Source of the DNA: Propionibacteriaceae bacterium
Lineage (GTDB): Bacteria > Actinomycetota > Actinomycetes > Propionibacteriales > Propionibacteriaceae
Direction of reading: 5' to 3'
Length of the DNA: 64,000 nucleotides
NCBI GenBank assembly: GCA_017306015.1
Contig: JAFKJK010000012.1
Coordinates: 120,537-184,536 of the forward strand
Part shown: piece by piece, positions 55,337 to 64,000 of the stretch
How positions within the stretch are numbered: position 1 is the stretch's first letter
How the letters are laid out: the number at the start of each line of letters is the position of its first letter
Translations under genes and position numbers: made by a program
The notes under the pieces: model-generated
Databases searched by the model: none
Seen by the model: the letters and a program-made list of their open reading frames with translations, nothing else
Told to the model about the DNA's origin: nothing

Positions 55337-57961
55337 TCAGGCCCGCTTCAGCGCCGACTGCGCAGCCGCGAGGCGGGCGACCGGCACCCGGAACGGCGAG
55401 CAGGACACGTAGTCGAGGCCGACCTCCGCGCAGAACTCGATGGACGACGGGTCGCCACCGTGCTCGCCGCAGATGCCCAGCTTGATGTCGGGCCGTGCCT
55501 GCCGACCCAGTTCGGCGGACATCTTCACGAGCTTGCCGACGCCGGTCTGGTCGAGGCGGGCGAACGGGTCGTTCTCGTAGATCTTCTTCTCGTAGTAGGC
55601 GTCCAGGAACTTGCCAGCGTCGTCGCGGCTGAAGCCGAACGTCATCTGGGTCAGGTCGTTGGTGCCGAAGGAGAAGAACTCGGCCTCCTTGGCGATCTCG
55701 TCCGCGGTCAGCGCCGCGCGCGGGATCTCGATCATCGTGCCGACCTTGTAGGACAGCTTGACGTCGGAGTCGGCGATGATCGCGTCGGCGGTGTCGGTGA
55801 TGATCTTCTTGACGAACGCCAGCTCCTTCACCTCGCCCACCAGCGGGATCATGATCTCCGGCACGACCGTCCACTCGGGGTGGCGGCGCTGCACGTTGAT
55901 CGCGGCCTCGATGATCGCCCGAGTCTGCATGGCGCCGATCTCGGGGTAGGTCACGTCGAGGCGGCAGCCACGGTGGCCCATCATCGGGTTGAACTCGTGC
56001 AGGGACGCGATCACGTTCTTCAGGTCGTCCACGGTGATGTTCATGTCGGCGGCCAGGGCGACGATGTCGTCCTCATCGGTCGGCAGGAACTCGTGCAGCG
56101 GCGGGTCGAGCAGGCGGACGGTGACCGGGTAGCCCTCCATCGCCTCGTAGATGCCCTCGAAGTCACCGCGCTGCATCGGCAGCAGCTTGGCCAGGGCGAC
56201 CTCGCGCTGCTCGACGGTCTTGGAGACGATCATCTCGCGGATGGCCGCGATCCGGTCGGTCTCGAAGAACATGTGCTCCGTGCGGCACAGCCCGATGCCC
56301 TCGGCACCGAACTCGCGGGCCTGCCGGGCGTCGGCCGGGGTGTCGGCGTTGGTGCGGACCTTCATGGTGCGGACCTCGTCGGCCCACTCCATGATCCGGC
56401 CGAAGTAGCCGCCGATCTCAGCCGGGACGGTCTCGATCTGCTCGCCGTACACGTTGCCGGTGGAGCCGTCGAGGGAGACCCAGTCGTTCTCGCCGAACGT
56501 CTTGCCACCGAGGCTGAACGACTTGCCGTCCGCGCCGAAGGAGACGTCGCCGAGGCCGGAGACGCAGCAGGTGCCCATGCCGCGGGCGACCACGGCTGCG
56601 TGGGACGTCATGCCGCCACGGGCGGTCAGGATGCCCTGGGCGTAGTGCATGCCCTCGATGTCCTCAGGCGTGGTCTCGAGCCGGACGAGGATGACCTTCT
56701 CGCCGTTCTTGCCGCGCGCGGCGGCGTCCTCCGCGGTGAAGGAGACCTTGCCGGTCGCAGCGCCCGGGGACGCCGGCAGCCCCTTGCCGAGCGGGGTGGC
56801 CGCGGCGAGCTTGGCGGAGTCGAACTGCGGGTGCAGCAGGGCGTCGATCTGCTTCGGGTCGATCATCGCGACGGCCTGCTGCGGGGTGATCTGGCCCTCG
56901 TCGACCAGGTCGCAGGCGATCTTGAAGGCCGCGGCGGCGGTGCGCTTGCCGTTACGGGTCTGCAGCATGAAGAGCTTGCCATCCTCGATGGTGAACTCCA
57001 TGTCCTGCATGTCGCGGTAGTGGTTCTCCAGCTTGTTGACGATCTCCTGGAACTGGTCGTAGACCGCCGGGTTCTCGTCGCGGAGCTGGTCGATGGTCTC
57101 CGGGGTGCGGATGCCGGCGACGACGTCCTCGCCCTGCGCGTTCATCAGGAACTCGCCGAACAGGCCCTTCTCGCCGGTGGCCGGGTTGCGGGAGAACGCC
57201 ACGCCGGTGCCGGAGGTGTCGCCGGTGTTGCCGAACACCATCGACTGGACGTTGACCGCGGTGCCCCACGAGCCCGGGATGTCGTTCATGCGGCGGTAGT
57301 AGACGGCGCGCGGGTTGTCCCAGGAGCGGAACACGGCCTTGATGGCGCCGAACAGCTGCTCGACCGGGTCGGACGGGAAGTCGTCGCCGACGGCGGCCTT
57401 GTACTGCGCCTTGAATTCCTCAGCGAGCTCCTTGAGATCGTCGGCGGTCAGCTCGGTGTCGAGCGTGACGCCGCGCTCCTCCTTCATCGCGTCGATCAGC
57501 TTCTCGAAGTGGGACTTGCCCACCTCCATGACGACGTCGGAGTACATCTGGATGAACCGGCGGTACGAGTCGTACGCGAACCGCGGGTTGTTCGTCTTGT
57601 CGGCGAACCGGGCGGCGACCTCGTCGTTCATGCCCAGGTTCAGGATCGTGTCCATCATGCCCGGCATCGAGGCGCGGGCACCGGAGCGGACGGAGACCAG
57701 CAGCGGGTTGTCGAGGTCGCCGAACTTCTTGCCGGTCGTCTCCTCGAGCTTGGCGACGTAGCCCAGGATCTCCGCCTTGATGTCGTCGTTGATCTGCTCG
57801 CCGTCGACGTAGTACTGGGTGCAGGCCTCGGTGGTGATGGTGAAGCCCTGCGGCACGGGCATGCCCAGCCCCGTCATCTCCGCCAGGTTGGCGCCCTTGC
57901 CACCCAGCAGGTTCTTCATCGAGGCATCGCCCTCGCTGAACTCGTACACGAACTTGGTCAT
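55337..57961 (-). CDS. ppdK: Pyruvate, phosphate dikinase
   Basis: Protein of 874 residues, the normal length. The ATP-grasp N-terminal domain has LLGGKGANLAEM and VRSGARASMPGMMDTILNLGMN. The central phosphohistidine domain has GGMTSHAAVVARGMG (catalytic His) and the C-terminal TIM barrel has GLCRTEHMFF and GICGEHGGDP (catalytic Cys/Gly region). It interconverts pyruvate, ATP and Pi with PEP, AMP and PPi; in propionibacteria it is a main route in PPi-linked glycolysis/gluconeogenesis. ATG 57961. A long opposite-strand frame is a coding shadow. Confidence 0.98.
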   Translation of the reverse strand: MTKFVYEFSEGDASMKNLLGGKGANLAEMTGLGMPVPQGFTITTEACTQYYVDGEQINDDIKAEILGYVAKLEETTGKKFGDLDNPLLVSVRSGARASMPGMMDTILNLGMNDEVAARFADKTNNPRFAYDSYRRFIQMYSDVVMEVGKSHFEKLIDAMKEERGVTLDTELTADDLKELAEEFKAQYKAAVGDDFPSDPVEQLFGAIKAVFRSWDNPRAVYYRRMNDIPGSWGTAVNVQSMVFGNTGDTSGTGVAFSRNPATGEKGLFGEFLMNAQGEDVVAGIRTPETIDQLRDENPAVYDQFQEIVNKLENHYRDMQDMEFTIEDGKLFMLQTRNGKRTAAAAFKIACDLVDEGQITPQQAVAMIDPKQIDALLHPQFDSAKLAAATPLGKGLPASPGAATGKVSFTAEDAAARGKNGEKVILVRLETTPEDIEGMHYAQGILTARGGMTSHAAVVARGMGTCCVSGLGDVSFGADGKSFSLGGKTFGENDWVSLDGSTGNVYGEQIETVPAEIGGYFGRIMEWADEVRTMKVRTNADTPADARQAREFGAEGIGLCRTEHMFFETDRIAAIREMIVSKTVEQREVALAKLLPMQRGDFEGIYEAMEGYPVTVRLLDPPLHEFLPTDEDDIVALAADMNITVDDLKNVIASLHEFNPMMGHRGCRLDVTYPEIGAMQTRAIIEAAINVQRRHPEWTVVPEIMIPLVGEVKELAFVKKIITDTADAIIADSDVKLSYKVGTMIEIPRAALTADEIAKEAEFFSFGTNDLTQMTFGFSRDDAGKFLDAYYEKKIYENDPFARLDQTGVGKLVKMSAELGRQARPDIKLGICGEHGGDPSSIEFCAEVGLDYVSCSPFRVPVARLAAAQSALKRA

Positions 57962-58177
57962 CGTCTGGCTTGCTCTCCTTGAACAGTGGCTCCGGGCTAA
58001 TGGGCTCTGGCTGGATGTCTGGATCGACCCTGACTCAGCCGTCGGCGTCGGCGGAGCACCCCCGACGCACGGACGCATCGACTCTCTAGGCTACCGTCTG
58101 GCCCCGGCGGGTTTCACCACGCAGCGGGCGCGACCACGGGCTGGACGCCACCGATCCGGCCTGCGAACATCAGCGAC

Positions 58178-59026
58178 GTGCGTGCCGAACGGGTCACCGA
58201 CCGGGTCTGCTTCCACGGCGAGAGCCTGGTCTGGTGGGAGCGGTGGGGGAAGCTGCGCTTCGTCGACATGTTCGCCGGGGACGTGCTCACCCTGGGCGAC
58301 GACGGAGTGACCAGGACGCCGGTCGGATCGAGCGTGGCCGCGGTGATCCGGCCGCGGCTGGGAGGCGGCGCGATCGTCGCCCGGGAACGCGACCTGGCGA
58401 TCAGCAATCTCGACGACCTGTCCGACCTGACCGGGTTCGCGACGGTCAGCACGGACCCGTCCGTCCGCTGCAACGACGGCGGCTGCGACCCCGACGGCGG
58501 CTTCTGGATCGGGACGCTCGCCTACGGCTTCACCGAGGGCGCCGGCACCCTGTACCACCTGGACGCCGGTTCGTTGCGGCCGCGGCCGGTACTGCCCGGC
58601 CTGACGATCAGCAACGGCATCGACTTCAGTCCCGACACGACGACGATGTACCTGAACGACTCCGGGCCCAGGATCACCTGGGCGTTCGACTACGACCCGA
58701 TCGACGGACTGAGCGGACGGCGCGTCTTCGCCACCGGCGACGGCATCCCGGACGGACTGTGCGTCGACGCCGACGGCGGGGTCTGGACGGCCCGCTACGG
58801 CGAGGGCACCGTGCTTCGGCACAGCCCGGGCGGCGCCCTGGACGCGGTCGTCGAGGTCGGTCCCAGCCGGGTCACCGACTGCTGCTTCGGCGACGCCGAC
58901 CTCGGCACCTTGTACATCGCGACCTCGCGGGAGTCCCTGCCGCCCGGTGCGGAGCCGGCGGCCGGCTCGGTGTACGCGATCCGTCCCGGGGTGACCGGAC
59001 GGCCGGCCCTGGGCTTCGCCGGCTGA
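58178..59026 (+). CDS. SMP-30/gluconolactonase-family protein
   Basis: Protein of 282 residues, a six-bladed beta-propeller. Metal-site landmarks are GESLVWW (Glu at 14), RCNDGGCDPDGGFWIGT (Asn/Asp), SNGIDFSPD and GLCVDADGGVW (Asp). It hydrolyses sugar lactones, likely gluconolactone or a related aldonolactone. GTG 58178 is the start; the upstream frame is short and unsupported. It is monocistronic, divergent from ppdK. Confidence 0.92.
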   Translation: MRAERVTDRVCFHGESLVWWERWGKLRFVDMFAGDVLTLGDDGVTRTPVGSSVAAVIRPRLGGGAIVARERDLAISNLDDLSDLTGFATVSTDPSVRCNDGGCDPDGGFWIGTLAYGFTEGAGTLYHLDAGSLRPRPVLPGLTISNGIDFSPDTTTMYLNDSGPRITWAFDYDPIDGLSGRRVFATGDGIPDGLCVDADGGVWTARYGEGTVLRHSPGGALDAVVEVGPSRVTDCCFGDADLGTLYIATSRESLPPGAEPAAGSVYAIRPGVTGRPALGFAG

Positions 59027-59258
59027 CCCCGCCGGTGCCGCCGGCATTCCCGGCAGCACCCCGCAATTGCCGCTGTGACTAGGCGTCCCCCAACCGGGTG
59101 ACATTTGTTCGACTCCATTCGGAATTCTCGTTTTCGGGCGTCAACCAGCCGCGCAGTTGGTAAGGTCTCGGCATACCCGTTCGGGGGGAACGGCGGGTGA
59201 CACCGCCATTCGCGGGTCGCAACTTAACTGTTACGACCGCCACCAAAGGCAGGATGCC
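59027..59258. other. Leader region of the GH71 gene
   Basis: About 230 bases without a gene. Two small hairpins lie close together: CCGTTC/GAACGG (59177-59193) and GGCGG/CCGCC (59192-59206), about 55-80 bases before the start. They may shape the 5' leader. The part before 59150 is relatively AT-rich and could hold the promoter. Confidence 0.4.
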
Positions 59259-61247
59259 ATGCCCCCCACGCTTGGCCGAACCCGCATCCGTCGCGCTGTG
59301 ACGCTGCTCTCGGCGATCGCCGTGAGCACGCTGCCGCTCGTCACGCTGCCCCACACCGTCAGCAGGGCCGACGACACCGCCGCCCCGGTTCCGGCCGCGG
59401 CGAGTGGTCCGCGCACGGTCACGGTGAGGGCATCCGCGAACCACAACACGGACAAGGCGCGGCCGACGAAGGCACGGACCAATGTCGCCACCACCACGGT
59501 GAACAAGTCCGGCCGCGCGGCCTACTTCACCTTCCCCGCCGTCACCGCGTCCGGCGCCGAGAAGGTCGGCTCGGTCACCCTCGTGCTCAAGGTGACGTCG
59601 GCGAAGAAGGCGAAGAAGGGCACCCTGGTCGTCCGGCCGGTGACCAGCGCCTGGAACAGCGCGGCGACCAGCTACGCCAACCGTCCCCACGTCGGTCCGG
59701 TGGTCGGCAAGGCCAAGATCAAGCGCGGCACGGTCAAGGTCACCCTGAAGGCATCCACCGTCGCTCGGTATCTCGGCTCCGGGCTCACCGTCCGGATCAC
59801 CCGCAGCACGTCGAAGGCGATCGTGAAGCTCGCCGGGTCCCCGACGCTGCGCACCGTCCTCACCTCTCCGGTGAGCCAGGCCGCCGTCGCCAGTGGGCCC
59901 AGCCTGTCGAGCGAACCGAACGTCGTTCCCGCTGTCGCAGCCGGCAGCGGCGGACTGAGCGACCGGCCCGTGTTCGCCCACTACTTCCCGCCCTATCCGA
60001 TCTCCCTGGACAACAAGGCCGGAACCTCCGACTACTACGCGAGCCAGTACCTGCTGGCGTCCGGCGAGGGCGGCAAGTTCGCCAGCATCGGCGGACTGCT
60101 CCGCGACCGTCCCCTTCCCCGCGACCCGATCGCGGGCGACTACCAGCTGGCCGACATGCGCACCGAGGTCGACCAGGCCATCGCCGCCGGGCTGGACGGC
60201 TTCGCGGTCGACATCCTGACCACGTCGAACGTCGACCGGAACTGGACGCTGATCGGCAAGCTGATGACCGCCGCGAAGGAGCGGGGCTTCGCGATCATGC
60301 TGCAGCCGGACATGAGCGCGCTGACCGGCATCAGCACCAGCGCCTTCGCCCAGGCGATGGCGACGCTGGCAGCCAACGAGGCGGTCTACCGCACCAGCAG
60401 CGGCGCGGTGGTCGTCTCCCCGTTCTACACCGAGGCCAAGACGGCTTCCTGGTACGCGGACGCGCTGGCGCTGATGAAGTCCAAGTACGGCGTCGACGCC
60501 GTCCTGCTGCCGCTGTTCCTGGACGCCAGCAACATGGCCAGCTACGCCAGCATCAGCATCGGCTTCGCGAACTGGGGCGTCCGCGACGTCGCCTCGGCCA
60601 AGGCCTCGCCGGACTGGGCCGCCAAGGCACACGCGCTCGGCAAGCAGTGGATGGAGCCGGTCGCCGTGCAGGACGAGCGTCCCCGCGACGGCCTGTACCA
60701 GGAGGCCTGGAACACCGAGACCCTGCGGGCGACCTGGAACCGGGCCATCACCCAGGGCGCCGACGCTGTCCTGCTGACGACGTGGAACGACTACTCCGAG
60801 TGCACCAGCTTCGCCCCGTCGACCGATCACGGCACGGCGTTCCTGGACATCAGCAGGTACTTCCAGACGAAGTTCAAGACCGGCTCCTACCCCGCCCCGG
60901 CGAAGGACTCGGTGTTCATCGTGAACCGGATCCAGAAGTACTCGACGCTGCCGACCAGCTACTCGAACGTGATGAAGCTGTGGCACAGCACCGGCTCGGC
61001 CCCCCGGGACAAGGTCGAGGTCGTGACCATCCTGACCAGGCAGTCGGACGTGCAGGTGTCGATCGGCGGCAGGGACTACACCTACACCGCGCCGGCCGGC
61101 TTCAACGCCCAGTTGTTCGATCTCGCCACCGGCACCTTCTCAGCGACCGTCGCCTCATCGGGGACGAGCGTGACCACCACAGACGCGGTCAGCTACACCA
61201 CGGAGCAGCAGGACTTGTCCTACCACGCCGTGGGCAGCAACGACTGA
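59259..61247 (+). CDS. Secreted GH71-like alpha-1,3-glucanase with DNRLRE/CBM96-type domain
   Basis: Protein of 662 residues. The signal peptide is at about 10-40 (RIRRAVTLLSAIAVSTLPLV, then SRA|D). Residues 60-200 (VRASANHNTDKARPTKARTNVATTTVNKSGRAAYFTF and KARLVVRPVTSAWNSAATSYANRP-like text) form a jelly-roll DNRLRE/CBM96-type domain. The catalytic domain from 230 starts RPVFAHYFPPYPISLDNKAG and contains QAIAAGLDGFAVDILTT, ERGFAIMLQPDMSAL and LLTTWNDYSECTSFAPS, typical of GH71. It should cut alpha-1,3-glucan outside the cell. ATG 59259 with GGCAGGA upstream. Confidence 0.9.
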   Translation: MPPTLGRTRIRRAVTLLSAIAVSTLPLVTLPHTVSRADDTAAPVPAAASGPRTVTVRASANHNTDKARPTKARTNVATTTVNKSGRAAYFTFPAVTASGAEKVGSVTLVLKVTSAKKAKKGTLVVRPVTSAWNSAATSYANRPHVGPVVGKAKIKRGTVKVTLKASTVARYLGSGLTVRITRSTSKAIVKLAGSPTLRTVLTSPVSQAAVASGPSLSSEPNVVPAVAAGSGGLSDRPVFAHYFPPYPISLDNKAGTSDYYASQYLLASGEGGKFASIGGLLRDRPLPRDPIAGDYQLADMRTEVDQAIAAGLDGFAVDILTTSNVDRNWTLIGKLMTAAKERGFAIMLQPDMSALTGISTSAFAQAMATLAANEAVYRTSSGAVVVSPFYTEAKTASWYADALALMKSKYGVDAVLLPLFLDASNMASYASISIGFANWGVRDVASAKASPDWAAKAHALGKQWMEPVAVQDERPRDGLYQEAWNTETLRATWNRAITQGADAVLLTTWNDYSECTSFAPSTDHGTAFLDISRYFQTKFKTGSYPAPAKDSVFIVNRIQKYSTLPTSYSNVMKLWHSTGSAPRDKVEVVTILTRQSDVQVSIGGRDYTYTAPAGFNAQLFDLATGTFSATVASSGTSVTTTDAVSYTTEQQDLSYHAVGSND

Positions 61248-61343
61248 CCGTGACCCGGGGGATAGGACGGGTTCGGGTGCTGCCGGGGAGCAGGGCACCC
61301 GAACCCGCTCCGCCCGTGGGTCAAGCCTCGGCCGGGCGCCGGA

Positions 61344-62603
61344 TCAGCCGACGACCTCGCCCAGCACCGGGGTCGCCTCACCGTCGGCCGGGAGGTGGCG
61401 CCCGATGGCCCGGTGGGCGGCCACAGCCGTGATCAGCACGCGGATCAGATAGCCGAGGTTGACGGCGGCCAGCGCCCCCAGGACGCCCCAGTTCGCCGCG
61501 CCCAGCGCGACCAGCGGCAGCCCGACGACGGTCGCGATCACGATCGAGACGGTGACGATGCGCAGCCTCCGGTAGGTGGCCAGGACCGCGTGCCCGACGA
61601 TCTCCGCGTAGAAGTGCAGTGCCATGCCGAGCGCCATCAACTCGACCACGGCCAGGCCGGGCAGCAGTTGCCCTGAGCCGAGTACCTCGAGCAGCCACGG
61701 CCCGAACAGGACGGCACCGACCGCGATCAGCGCGCAGAATGCGATCCCGCCGAGCAGGACCTTCCGGGCGCGCGGACCGGGATCGGCGGCTCTCGGCACC
61801 CAGCCCTGGGCGACGTAGACGGCGGGGAAGAGGCCGACGACGACCTGGCCGTGGAGCTTGTCCACCAGGGCGTACATCGGCTGGACGAGCGGCGCGACGA
61901 CCGTCACCACGACGATCGGCAGGGACGAGTACAGCGCCGAGCCGAGACTGGACGCGACGCCGTGCCGATGGTCGAGCAGCAACTGCCGCAGCTTCGGTGC
62001 CCGGGCGGTCACCGATCCGCCGGCCCGCAGCGAGTGCAGGATCCACCAGGTGGAACAGGCGAACGCCGCGACCAGGCCGACGGACTGCCACGCGAGGCCG
62101 GCGATCGCGTCCGCGCCGTTCTCCATCACCACGATGCCGACGATCGTGAACGCCAGCCGCGGCACCGTCTCCAGCACCAGCAGCAGGTAGGGCCGGGCCA
62201 ACCCGACGAAGTACCAGTTGGTGCTCAGCGCCGTCAGCGTGGTGGCCACCGTCCCCATCGCCGCGAGGTCGCCGCGGACGGGGGCGATCGCCATGGTGAT
62301 CGGCACCAGCACGACCGCGGCAGCGGGCAGCATCACGGCCCGGACCTTCAGCGAGCCGAGGAACTCGGCCAACCGGGTGGCGTCGTCGCCGCGGGCGATC
62401 TCGGTCGGCCCGGACATCGCCCAGCCGTAGCTGACCAGGACGGCGCCGAGCCCGCCGATGCCCTGGCCCAGCGCGATCGCACCCCAGCCGGCCTCCCCTG
62501 CCGAGCGGATCATCACCGGGATCAGGACGAGTGACGCGAGCGCCAGCAGCACCATCGACAGGCCGAACCCGACGAGCCTGGTCAGCCCAGACAGTGCTCG
62601 CAT
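61344..62603 (-). CDS. Polysaccharide flippase (Wzx/MATE-like)
   Basis: Protein of 419 residues with about 12 membrane helices and no large soluble part. It starts LTRLVGFGLSMVLLALASLVLIPVMIRSAGEAGWGAIALGQGI (in parts), the polysaccharide-biosynthesis flippase pattern. It would move lipid-linked sugar units outward. ATG 62603 is preferred to 62627 because GGGAGG lies about seven bases before it. It is divergent from the WcaF-like gene, sharing an approximately 80-bp promoter region. Confidence 0.88.
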   Translation of the reverse strand: MRALSGLTRLVGFGLSMVLLALASLVLIPVMIRSAGEAGWGAIALGQGIGGLGAVLVSYGWAMSGPTEIARGDDATRLAEFLGSLKVRAVMLPAAAVVLVPITMAIAPVRGDLAAMGTVATTLTALSTNWYFVGLARPYLLLVLETVPRLAFTIVGIVVMENGADAIAGLAWQSVGLVAAFACSTWWILHSLRAGGSVTARAPKLRQLLLDHRHGVASSLGSALYSSLPIVVVTVVAPLVQPMYALVDKLHGQVVVGLFPAVYVAQGWVPRAADPGPRARKVLLGGIAFCALIAVGAVLFGPWLLEVLGSGQLLPGLAVVELMALGMALHFYAEIVGHAVLATYRRLRIVTVSIVIATVVGLPLVALGAANWGVLGALAAVNLGYLIRVLITAVAAHRAIGRHLPADGEATPVLGEVVG

Positions 62604-62681
62604 CCGGCCGCCTCCCCACCCACGCATCGCCGCTCGATTGTGGCACACCGGGTTGTCCCGACCCCCTCTACACTCAGGCCC

Positions 62682-63233
62682 ATGGGGGCGCGCTTCGATC
62701 TGGCCGGGTTCACCGGCGCCGGGTACGACCGCGGCGGCTCGCCTGCGCGGCAGGCCGCCTGGCTGCTCGTCTCCGGACTGTTCCTGAACCACTGGTGGTG
62801 CCCGCTGTCGGTCCGGGCGTCGGTGCTGCGGCTGTTCGGGGCCCGGATCGCCGCGGGCGTACATGTGCGGCACCGGGTGCGCATCCACTGGCCGTGGAAG
62901 CTGACGATCGGCGCGAACTCCTGGATCGGCGAGGGTGCCTGGATCCTCAACCTGGAACCGGTGACGATCGGCGCCAACACCTGCATCTCCCAGGACGTCC
63001 TGCTGTGCACCGGCAGCCACCAGCAGGATTCCCCGACCTTCGAGTTCGACAACGCACCGATCAGCATCGGGGACGGCGTGTGGGTCGGCGCCCGCGCGAC
63101 CGTGCTCCGCGGGGTGAGCATCGGCGACAACGCCACGGTCGGCGCCTGTGCGCTGGTCGTCAAGGACGTCGCCGCGGGTGAGGCCGTGCTCGCGCCGGTC
63201 GCGCAGGCGAGGCGCCGCAGCGAGAACCGCTGA
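62682..63233 (+). CDS. WcaF-like left-handed beta-helix acetyltransferase
   Basis: Protein of 183 residues. Hexapeptide repeats are plain: LTIGANSWIGEGAWILNL, VTIGANTCISQDVLLCTGSHQQ, ISIGDGVWVGARATVLRGVSIGDNATVGACALVVKDV. The GSH motif holds the catalytic His. The N-terminal WWCPLSVRASVLRLFGARI matches colanic-acid WcaF-type enzymes that acetylate polysaccharide precursors with acetyl-CoA. ATG 62682 chosen; earlier ATG 62640 is less likely. It overlaps the next gene by one base (TGATG). Confidence 0.92.
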   Translation: MGARFDLAGFTGAGYDRGGSPARQAAWLLVSGLFLNHWWCPLSVRASVLRLFGARIAAGVHVRHRVRIHWPWKLTIGANSWIGEGAWILNLEPVTIGANTCISQDVLLCTGSHQQDSPTFEFDNAPISIGDGVWVGARATVLRGVSIGDNATVGACALVVKDVAAGEAVLAPVAQARRRSENR

Positions 63234-64000
63234 TGCGGATCCTCTCGGTCGTCACCCTGGTCAGCCCGGACGGCGCCTTCGGCGGCCCGCTGCGGGTGGC
63301 GCTGAACCAGGCGACGGCCCTGCGCGAACTCGGCCATGACGTGACCCTCGCTGCGGGGGGCCGCGGGTTCGACGAGCCGCCGACCGAGCTGGACGGTGTG
63401 CCGGTGCGCCTCTTCCCCGCCCGGACCGTCGTGCCGGGCATCGGCTTCGCCGGGCTGTCCTCCCCCGGCCTGCTGCGCTGGCTGCGGACGGCGGTGAGGC
63501 AGACCGACCTCGTCCACGTCCACGTCGCCCGGGACCTCGTCACCCTGCCGGCCGCCGCCCTCGCCCGGCGCGCCGGCGTCCCCTACTTCCTGCAGCCGCA
63601 CGGGATGATCGATCCGTCCGCCAACCGGCTCGCCGGGCCGCTGGACGCCGCCCTCACCCGCCCGCTGCTGCGCGGCGCGGCCGGGGTCTTCCACCTGACC
63701 GAGCTCGAACGCCGGCAGCTGACCGAGGTCGCCGGCGAGCTGGCCTTCCACCCGCTGGCGAACGGGGTGCCGGAGGCCACGTCCGGAGAACCCGCGGATC
63801 CCCCCGAGGTGCTCTTCCTCGCCCGGCTCGCGCCGCGGAAGCGTCCGCTGGCATTCGTCGAGGCCGCCCGCCTGGTGCACGCGCGCCACCCGGACGCGAC
63901 GTTCGCGCTGGTCGGGCCCGACGAGGGCGAAGCCGCCGCCGTCCGGCAGGCGGTCGCGGAGGCGGTGGCGGCCGGGGTGCCGATCCGCTACGAGGGTGCC
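63233..64000 (+). CDS. GT4-type glycosyltransferase, cut by the window edge
   Basis: ATG 63233 opens an unbroken 256-codon frame to the window end. It begins RILSVVTLVSPDGAFGGPLRVALNQATALRELGHDVTLAAGG (in parts), a GT-B N-terminal Rossmann fold with the Gly-rich loop. The domain boundary comes at VLFLARLAPRKRPLAFVEAARLV, the start of the nucleotide-sugar-binding half with the Arg-Lys pair of family GT4. It starts in the stop of the WcaF-like gene (TGATG), so the two are coupled in a polysaccharide operon. The catalytic EX7E region lies outside the window. Confidence 0.92.
   Translation, partial: MRILSVVTLVSPDGAFGGPLRVALNQATALRELGHDVTLAAGGRGFDEPPTELDGVPVRLFPARTVVPGIGFAGLSSPGLLRWLRTAVRQTDLVHVHVARDLVTLPAAALARRAGVPYFLQPHGMIDPSANRLAGPLDAALTRPLLRGAAGVFHLTELERRQLTEVAGELAFHPLANGVPEATSGEPADPPEVLFLARLAPRKRPLAFVEAARLVHARHPDATFALVGPDEGEAAAVRQAVAEAVAAGVPIRYEGA

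Noticed and set aside
55274..57982. A 902-codon plus-strand open frame opposite ppdK
   Set aside because: It lies antisense to a complete, motif-rich PPDK and has the His/Val/Asp/Arg/Leu-rich composition of a shadow in high-GC DNA.

Overview
The window is very GC-rich, densely coding DNA with frequent GTG starts, many 4-bp ATGA/GTGA gene overlaps and several probably leaderless transcripts. The heat-shock genes use the actinobacterial HspR/HAIR circuit, and there are class E sortase, GT87/GT39 glycosyltransferases, a LysE/LysG-type pair and pyruvate phosphate dikinase. Together these point to a chromosomal segment of a high-GC actinobacterium, plausibly Propionibacteriaceae; the family-level guess is inference. 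I saw no tRNA, rRNA, CRISPR array, phage or transposase gene.

Layout. 0-2.3 kb: a VOC-fold protein, a methyltransferase and a membrane-anchored protein of unknown function. 2.6-5.2 kb: clpB with a HAIR operator. 6.2-8.3 kb: a TetR regulator and a divergent DHA2-type exporter. 8.4-14.2 kb: two GT87 mannosyltransferase-like operons, one with a degenerate COX15-like protein and one with a DUF4185-like protein, around a TMEM175-like channel. 14.4-16.4 kb: an APH-fold kinase flanked by two related small secreted or anchored proteins. 16.5-24 kb: a winged-helix protein, a two-component system, a LysE exporter with its LysR regulator, a cation/proton antiporter and an AbiEi/DUF559-like protein. 24.1-28.7 kb: a pseudogene, then dnaK-grpE-dnaJ-hspR behind two HAIR operators. 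29-34 kb: hydrolase, HAD phosphatase, CBS protein, YbaK-like deacylase and an M4 metalloprotease fused to an emfourin-like inhibitor domain. 33.6-36.1 kb: MarR, a 39-codon ORF, PadR and an MFS exporter. 36.2-40.5 kb: an aminotransferase plus two aldehyde dehydrogenases, suggesting beta-alanine, GABA or branched-chain catabolism. 40.6-43.9 kb: small housekeeping genes and a sortase E/small membrane protein/YdcF operon. 44-49.8 kb: a two-component system followed by GT39 and GT2-GtrA glycosyltransferases. 50-55.2 kb: GlxA-type regulator, deoC, an OpuAC-like lipoprotein with an HD protein, a secreted protein and a DUF559 protein. 55.3-59 kb: ppdK and an SMP-30 protein. 59.2-64 kb: the start of a probable exopolysaccharide locus (GH71, flippase, WcaF-like acetyltransferase, GT4), cut by the window edge.

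The most unusual content is non-coding. At least five families of short palindromic or composite repeats fill the gaps. The commonest, family A, is about 30 bp with arms TGAACCG/CGGTTCA and a core of AAGTACCTGTCCCC. It occurs as five clusters. At four genes the TGA at the end of the repeat is itself the stop codon. In one gene a pair of inverted copies sits inside the reading frame and is translated without breaking it. Family B occurs twice as the same four-copy composite (two forward, two reverse). These elements have no mobilising gene in the window.
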